Origin: Bacillota bacterium
Lineage (GTDB): Bacteria; Bacillota; Clostridia; Peptostreptococcales; Anaerovoracaceae
Length of the DNA stretch: 10,848 nucleotides
Direction: 5' to 3'
Assembly: GCA_017619985.1 (NCBI GenBank)
Contig: JAFZRG010000249.1
Span: forward strand, 1-10,848
Both the position numbers and the translations under genes were made by a program. Of this stretch, positions 7,176 to 10,848 are shown in pieces; position 1 is the first letter of the stretch; every line of letters starts with the position of its first letter. The notes beneath the pieces are model-generated. The model was not told the DNA's origin and made no database searches. It saw only the letters and a program-made list of their open reading frames with translations.

Positions 7176-7224
7176 TAAAATAAAAACTCCTGTTACCGTA
7201 TCCATCATACTACGATAACAGGAG
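7176..7224 (-). terminator. Rho-independent terminator after the histidine kinase gene
   Basis: Inverted repeat arms 7187-7200 and 7211-7224 (14 bp, 10-nt loop) are followed on the minus strand by TTTTTATTTTA (7186-7176). The single imperfect position (7196/7215) is a G-U wobble in minus-strand RNA but a C-A clash on the plus strand, which fits selection as a minus-strand RNA hairpin. It lies 22 nt after the kinase stop. Its arm and loop also overlap a promoter-like sequence for the next gene. Confidence 0.75.
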
Positions 7225-7232
7225 CAACTCAA
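7204..7232 (-). promoter_or_regulatory. Candidate sigma-70 promoter of the glycosyltransferase gene
   Basis: On the minus strand, TTGAGT (7232-7227) is followed after exactly 17 bp by TATGAT (7209-7204), matching four of six and five of six consensus bases. Predicted transcription starts near 7197, inside the second arm of the terminator hairpin, so a transcript from here would not form the terminator. The inverted repeat (CTCCTGTTA...TAACAGGAG) covers the spacer and start region, where a repressor or response regulator could bind. Confidence 0.5.
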
Positions 7233-7246
7233 TTTTCAGATTTATT

Positions 7247-8842
7247 CTACAGCGCCGCGAAGCGCAGCGTGACCTTGAACAGGTCACCGTCGATGCCGAT
7301 GTCCATCGTGCCCTTCTGCAGTTCGGTGAAACTCTTCGCGATGGAGAGGCCGAGGCCGCTTCCTTCCGTGCTGCGCGATCCGTCGCCTCTCACGAAGCGT
7401 TCCATCAGTTCTTCCGGGCTGATATTCAGAGCGTCGCGGGACGTGTTGCGCAGCGTGAAGACCGCGTCGGTTCCCTGCTTTTCGAGGGTCAGATACACGC
7501 GGGTGCCTGCCTGGGAATACTTGCAGACGTTGTTCATCAGGTTGTCGAACACGCGCCAGATGCGGCGTCCGTCCGCCAGGATGTACAGCGGTTCTTCCGG
7601 CATGCGCGTGACCAGGGTCAGGCCTGCGGCGTCCAGTTTCTCCTGATACTCTCCTTCCGCCTGCGAAACGATCGTGCAGGCGTTGCAGGTCTCGAGATTG
7701 ACGTCGAGATTGCCGGTGGATGCCTTGGAAGCTTCGATCAGGTCTTCCAGAAGCCGCTTGAGCTTCTCGGACTGGCGCTGCAGCACTTCCGCGTATTCCG
7801 CGACCTTTTCGTTACCGCCCTCTTCCTTCGCGATCAGATCCGAATAGTTGATGATGGACGTCAGCGGCGTCTTGATGTCGTGCGACACGTTCGTGATGAG
7901 TTCCGTCTTGAACCGTTCGCTCTTCAGTCTCTGCTCCACCGCCGCTGCGGATCCGGCAGCCAGGCTGTTCAGATCCTCGCCGTGCTTTTTGAAGTCCCAC
8001 ACCATGCGGGACGTATCGATCTTGTACGTCAGATCGCCTTCCGCCAGGGCATGGGCGCCTTTCTGGAGTTTGCGCATCTGCATGAGCCCCCAGAGGACGA
8101 GCGGCACCAGGATCAGGTGCTCGACGAACCAGAAGATCAGCCGTTCGCCGTGGTCATAGATCGCGAGATAACTGATGAATTCGATGAGGCATATGCCGCC
8201 GACGGCGAGAAATCCCTTCCAGATCAGCGGAATGTCCGCCACGAAACGGCCGAAGCACTTCAGAGCGCGGCCTGCCCAGCGAAAGATCCCCAGGATCACG
8301 ACGTTCCAAAGCCACTTCAGGATGCGCCATGCCAGCAAAAGAAGCTGAAAGATGATCGTATTCTTCCACCAGCCGCCCAGTTTGATGCGAAGCGCAAAGC
8401 TCATCAGCACGCCGTGCAGGATGGCCAGGCACGCCGCTCCGACTCCGTAGACCGGATAAAACATGTGCCAGTATTCCTGCGGATGAGATTCCGCCATCCA
8501 CCAGCTTCCGTGGTCGAAAAACTCCCACCACATGGCGCACAGCGCGGCGCCTGCGCCGAAACCGATCAGCAGCACGAGGTCGAACGGCACTTTCGTATCC
8601 CAGCCGGGCTTCACTTCTCCGTCCGGAGCCCTGTGTCCGCTGCTCCAAAGCAGATAGACAAGGCAGACCGCGTAGGCCGCGATGCATGCAGCGATCTGCA
8701 GATACCAGTTCGTCACCTGATCAGAGCTCTGTTCCAGCACGATGTGGAAAAAGCGGTCGACGCCGATGACCGCCGGCACCAGCGATGCCAGGAACACCAG
8801 CACTTTCAGCGGTATACTGCTCAGCAACTTATTGTTATTCAT
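7247..8842 (-). CDS. Membrane histidine kinase with multi-span sensor region
   Basis: Sensor kinase of a two-component system, 531 residues. The first 255 residues are dominated by hydrophobic segments, roughly at 12-30, 44-66, 88-106, 128-150, 162-186, 210-230 and 236-254, so about seven spans. The region 157-210 is unusually rich in Trp and basic residues. A HAMP-like linker (MQMRKLQKGAHALAEGDLTY) follows at about 255-275. The dimerisation/phosphoacceptor box is NVSHDIKTPLTSI with H321. The ATPase domain shows the N box (FDNLMNNVCKYS, about 432-443) and a G box (GSGLGLS, 494-500). With no large extracellular domain, it probably senses something in or near the membrane, as many antibiotic-stress kinases do. 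The start at 8842 has a GAGGGGA ribosome binding site. It is in one operon with the upstream regulator gene, and a terminator follows. Confidence 0.92.
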   Translation of the reverse strand: MNNNKLLSSIPLKVLVFLASLVPAVIGVDRFFHIVLEQSSDQVTNWYLQIAACIAAYAVCLVYLLWSSGHRAPDGEVKPGWDTKVPFDLVLLIGFGAGAALCAMWWEFFDHGSWWMAESHPQEYWHMFYPVYGVGAACLAILHGVLMSFALRIKLGGWWKNTIIFQLLLLAWRILKWLWNVVILGIFRWAGRALKCFGRFVADIPLIWKGFLAVGGICLIEFISYLAIYDHGERLIFWFVEHLILVPLVLWGLMQMRKLQKGAHALAEGDLTYKIDTSRMVWDFKKHGEDLNSLAAGSAAAVEQRLKSERFKTELITNVSHDIKTPLTSIINYSDLIAKEEGGNEKVAEYAEVLQRQSEKLKRLLEDLIEASKASTGNLDVNLETCNACTIVSQAEGEYQEKLDAAGLTLVTRMPEEPLYILADGRRIWRVFDNLMNNVCKYSQAGTRVYLTLEKQGTDAVFTLRNTSRDALNISPEELMERFVRGDGSRSTEGSGLGLSIAKSFTELQKGTMDIGIDGDLFKVTLRFAAL

Positions 8843-8858
8843 CGTTTCCCCTCAACAA

Positions 8859-8915
8859 TTACTCTTCTTCCAATCCCCGGATCAGTCCCGCGATGATCGC
8901 TAAAACTGCCGTCAA
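8859..8915 (-). CDS. Possible 18-residue membrane peptide between regulator and kinase genes
   Basis: A tiny reading frame fills the gap between the response regulator and kinase genes. From a TTG at 8915 it encodes MTAVLAIIAGLIRGLEEE and stops at TAA (8861-8859). The TTG overlaps the regulator stop as TTGA, with GGAAGGG just upstream, the layout of a translationally coupled gene. The product would be one short hydrophobic helix with an acidic tail. An in-frame ATG at 8930 would give 23 residues but has a poor ribosome binding site. The stop lies 16 nt before the kinase start. Short membrane peptides can modulate sensor kinases, but nothing here shows that. A chance open frame in a 69-nt gap is a real alternative. 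Confidence 0.3.
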   Translation of the reverse strand: MTAVLAIIAGLIRGLEEE

Positions 8916-9613
8916 TACGAACCCTTCCATTCTTCGATCTTGTAGCCCTGTCCCCATACGACCTTCAGGTATCTGGGGGAACCCGGATCGATCTCGATCT
9001 TCTCCCTCAGATGCCGGATGTGCACGGCGACGGTGCTGTCCGCCCCCAACGGATCCTCTTCCCAAACGTTACGGTAGATATCTCGCGGCGAAAAGACCTT
9101 GCCCGGAGAGGACATCAGCAGCTTCAGGATCTCGAATTCCGTGGGTGTCAGGGAAACTTCCTCCCCGTCCACGAAGACCTGCTTTGCCGCGTCATCCAGC
9201 TCCAGTCCCCCGATCTTCATGGTGCTCGGCCGGGTCACGCCTCCGCCCAGCTGCATATAGCGCCGGAGCGCCGAGCGTACCCTGGCCGTCACCTCCGCGG
9301 GATTGAAAGGCTTTGTGATGTAATCGTCCGCGCCGACGTTCAGCCCGAGGATCTTGTCGGAATCCTCCCCCTTGGCTGTGATCAGGATCACCGGAACGTT
9401 GCTCTTTTCGCGCAGCTTCACCATCGCTGCGATCCCGTCCATCTGCGGCATCATGATGTCCATGAGCACCAGGTGGAGTGTCTCCTTCTCCGCCGTTTCC
9501 AGCGCCTCGAGGCCGTTGTATGCTTCGAGCAGGCGGTACTGCGGATCCGTCAGGTAGATCTTCAGCGCGTTCACGATGTCCTTATCATCGTCGCAGATGA
9601 GTATGTTGTACAT
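8912..9613 (-). CDS. OmpR/VanR-family response regulator
   Basis: DNA-binding response regulator of 233 residues, the partner of the kinase encoded just downstream. The receiver domain (about 1-118) has the acidic pocket D8-D10, phosphoacceptor D52 in LMDIMMPQMDG, T79 in ILITAK and K101 in DYITKPF. The C-terminal winged-helix domain (about 133-230) shows VSLTPTEFEILKLL, VWEEDPLGADSTVAVHIRHL and YLKVVWGQGYKIE, which is VanR/PhoB-like. The ATG at 9613 was preferred to an in-frame GTG at 9628: AAAGGGG sits at correct distance from the ATG and homologues begin at MYNILICDDD. Upstream lie direct repeats suited to autoregulation. It probably activates its own operon and perhaps the neighbouring exporter or glycosyltransferase genes. 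Confidence 0.94.
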   Translation of the reverse strand: MYNILICDDDKDIVNALKIYLTDPQYRLLEAYNGLEALETAEKETLHLVLMDIMMPQMDGIAAMVKLREKSNVPVILITAKGEDSDKILGLNVGADDYITKPFNPAEVTARVRSALRRYMQLGGGVTRPSTMKIGGLELDDAAKQVFVDGEEVSLTPTEFEILKLLMSSPGKVFSPRDIYRNVWEEDPLGADSTVAVHIRHLREKIEIDPGSPRYLKVVWGQGYKIEEWKGSY

Positions 9614-9627
9614 AAAAACCCCTTTCA

Positions 9628-9690
9628 CCTGTTATGTTACGCAGATCGCGTTTAAGAAAAAACAGGGCAAGCGTTTAAGATTTCTTTAAG
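9628..9690 (-). promoter_or_regulatory. Direct repeats upstream of the response regulator gene
   Basis: TTTAAG occurs three times, at 9651, 9674 and 9685; the last two are exactly 11 bp apart and the first two 23 bp apart. The first pair extends to an exact 10-bp repeat, GCGTTTAAGA (9648-9657 and 9671-9680). OmpR/PhoB-family regulators typically bind direct half-sites 11 bp apart, so this is a candidate autoregulatory site. The two right-hand copies fall within the last codons and stop of the MFS gene, whose Lys-rich end could explain them by chance. CCTGTT (9628-9633) and AACAGG (9661-9666) also flank the gap. No clear -10/-35 pair was found, so it is uncertain whether the regulator gene has its own promoter or shares that of the MFS gene. 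Confidence 0.45.
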
Positions 9691-10848
9691 TTTTTCCGCA
9701 TGTCCAGGATATCTTTCTGCCGGTAGGACAGAAAACTGAGCAGCGCGCCTATCGTGCCCGTGCACAAGAACATCACGGCCATGCCGGATCCCGCGCCGCT
9801 GCCGACCAGTTTCTGCAGCATCTGAGCTGCCTGCGACGACCCCGCCATGAACGGTTCGAACACGTAGTCCGCCAGCGCTCCGCCCAGCAGGATGCCTGCA
9901 GGGATCGTTCCGTACTGGATCGCGTTGCGGACGGCGAACACCCTGCCCTGCACCTCCTCGGGGATGATCTTATACAGGATGACGTTCTGCCCGGCCATCA
10001 CGAAGGCGATGGGAAGGCTGGCGGCGGTCCCTGCGAGGCACCAGGCGAAGGCATTCCTGCCGAGCCCCATCAGGATGTCGCCGAACAGGAACGAAAAACC
10101 CGCAGACCAGAACACCATGCGCACCGGTTCTTTCGAAAACAGTCCGGCGGACGCCAACAGACCGCCCGCGATGCCTGCGGCGCCAAGGACGGCGTTCACC
10201 AGGCCGAGCACGGCGGCATTGTCCCCGCTCCTCGCCAGGATCATGGGAGAAAGCGTGTTTTCATAGGTGATCCGGGACAGAAAGTTCATGGCAGCCATCA
10301 GCAGGATCAGGATGAGCAAGCCGCGGTTCTGCTTCAGGAAGGCGAGACCGTCCGAAAAGCCCGCGAACAGAGGCTGACGCTCGCTGTAGACGGGTTCGTC
10401 CTGCGGAACACGGATAAAGAGGATCAGGATGACGCACGAGAAGACATAGCTGCACAGATCCAGCAGTACGACAGGCATCAGGCCGCCGATGCCGAACAGC
10501 GCGGATGCCAGGACCGGCGCAAGGACCAGCACGAGGTTCTGGGAAAACGAGGCCATGCCGCCGGCGTTGGCCAGCTTTTCGTCCGGGACCAGTTTGCCGA
10601 TCACGACGGAGGAAGCCGGCGACTGGAAAGCCGTCGCCGCGCCGATCAGCGCGTTCGCCGCATAGATGTGTCCGACATGCAGGCTGCCTGCGCGGACGAG
10701 CAGAAATACAGCGGCCGTCGCGACCGCTGCCGCGCTGTCCGCAAGCAGAATGACCGTCTTTTTATGGTGACGGTCCACGATGCTGCCGGATACGGTGCTG
10801 AGCAGCACGTACGCCATGTAATTGCAGAACGACATCAGAGCTACCGCC
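9675..10848 (-). CDS. MFS exporter (DHA3/MFS_3, Mef/EntS-like), 5' end off window
   Basis: A 12-span major facilitator transporter, probably a drug or small-molecule exporter in the inner membrane. The frame is open to the window edge: upstream of the ATG at 10835 it continues in frame as AVAL, and the visible part begins at the equivalent of helix 2. The first helix and true start are therefore missing. The motif A loop between helices 2 and 3 is present as GSIVDRHHKKTVIL. Alternating hydrophobic segments follow, with a central basic/acidic loop near VPQDEPVYSERQPL between the two six-helix halves. It ends in a Lys-rich cytosolic tail, and its stop lies 61 nt before the regulator gene. No convincing terminator separates them, so exporter and two-component genes may share a transcript. 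Substrate is unknown; macrolide or siderophore export is typical of relatives. Confidence 0.85.
   Translation of the reverse strand, partial: AVALMSFCNYMAYVLLSTVSGSIVDRHHKKTVILLADSAAAVATAAVFLLVRAGSLHVGHIYAANALIGAATAFQSPASSVVIGKLVPDEKLANAGGMASFSQNLVLVLAPVLASALFGIGGLMPVVLLDLCSYVFSCVILILFIRVPQDEPVYSERQPLFAGFSDGLAFLKQNRGLLILILLMAAMNFLSRITYENTLSPMILARSGDNAAVLGLVNAVLGAAGIAGGLLASAGLFSKEPVRMVFWSAGFSFLFGDILMGLGRNAFAWCLAGTAASLPIAFVMAGQNVILYKIIPEEVQGRVFAVRNAIQYGTIPAGILLGGALADYVFEPFMAGSSQAAQMLQKLVGSGAGSGMAVMFLCTGTIGALLSFLSYRQKDILDMRKNLKKS

Noticed and set aside
5722..7218. 498-codon open frame on the plus strand
   Set aside because: Mostly antisense to the well-supported glycosyltransferase gene; the beginning runs through the tdk promoter and the repeat cluster. 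No ribosome binding site or family motif.
7880..8896. 338-codon open frame on the plus strand
   Set aside because: Antisense to the histidine kinase gene, with the same complement-type composition. No evidence of independent coding.
8912..9628. Response regulator starting at the GTG at 9628
   Set aside because: Poor ribosome binding site there; the ATG at 9613 has AAAGGGG at good distance and the conserved beta-strand starts immediately after it.
9675..10835. Complete MFS gene beginning at the ATG at 10835
   Set aside because: The frame is open to the window edge, no ribosome binding site precedes this ATG, and helix 1 would be missing.

Overview
This window looks like the GC-rich chromosome of a Bacillota (Clostridia-type) bacterium. 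The basis is the priA-def-fmt gene order, strong AGGAGG-like ribosome binding sites, Rho-independent terminators, a QueH-type queuosine enzyme and a VanR/VanS-like two-component pair. No plasmid, phage, IS, CRISPR, tRNA or rRNA signature was seen. Nearly everything is on the minus strand; one gene (4089-4994) is on the plus strand.

Region 1 (1-4073) is a minus-strand housekeeping operon read queH > priA > def > fmt. It appears to start from an extended -10 promoter at about 4065-4073. The genes are packed tightly: a 4-bp ATGA overlap, then a 17-nt gap, then a 1-nt gap. queH completes queuosine in tRNA, priA restarts stalled replication forks, and def and fmt handle the N-formyl group on initiator Met. 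fmt runs off the left edge a few residues before its expected end. This PriA appears to lack the winged-helix domain.

Region 2 (4061-5138) holds a radical SAM protein of the YtqA/YhcC (TIGR01212) family, divergent from queH across a palindromic -10 region. Both divergent genes are probably tRNA wobble-base modification enzymes. It ends in a 145-nt, strongly structured intergenic element that closes as a terminator between it and the convergent tdk.

Region 3 (5130-6009) holds tdk (thymidine kinase, E. coli-like subtype) with its own promoter. Upstream is a gap of about 285 nt filled with TGTGCCA/TGGCACA inverted and direct repeats, part of which can act as a terminator for the next gene.

Region 4 (6010-10848) looks like a sensing and defence or export module, all minus strand: an MFS exporter (5' end off the window), an OmpR/VanR-type response regulator, a possible 18-residue membrane peptide, a multi-membrane-span histidine kinase and an MGT-family (macrolide-type) glycosyltransferase. 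The gaps carry candidate control sites: TTTAAG direct repeats before the regulator gene, a combined terminator and promoter before the glycosyltransferase gene, and a CCTGTTA motif shared by the gaps. A coherent reading is that the kinase and regulator sense a natural product or envelope stress, and the exporter and glycosyltransferase remove or inactivate it. That is inference from gene families and adjacency.
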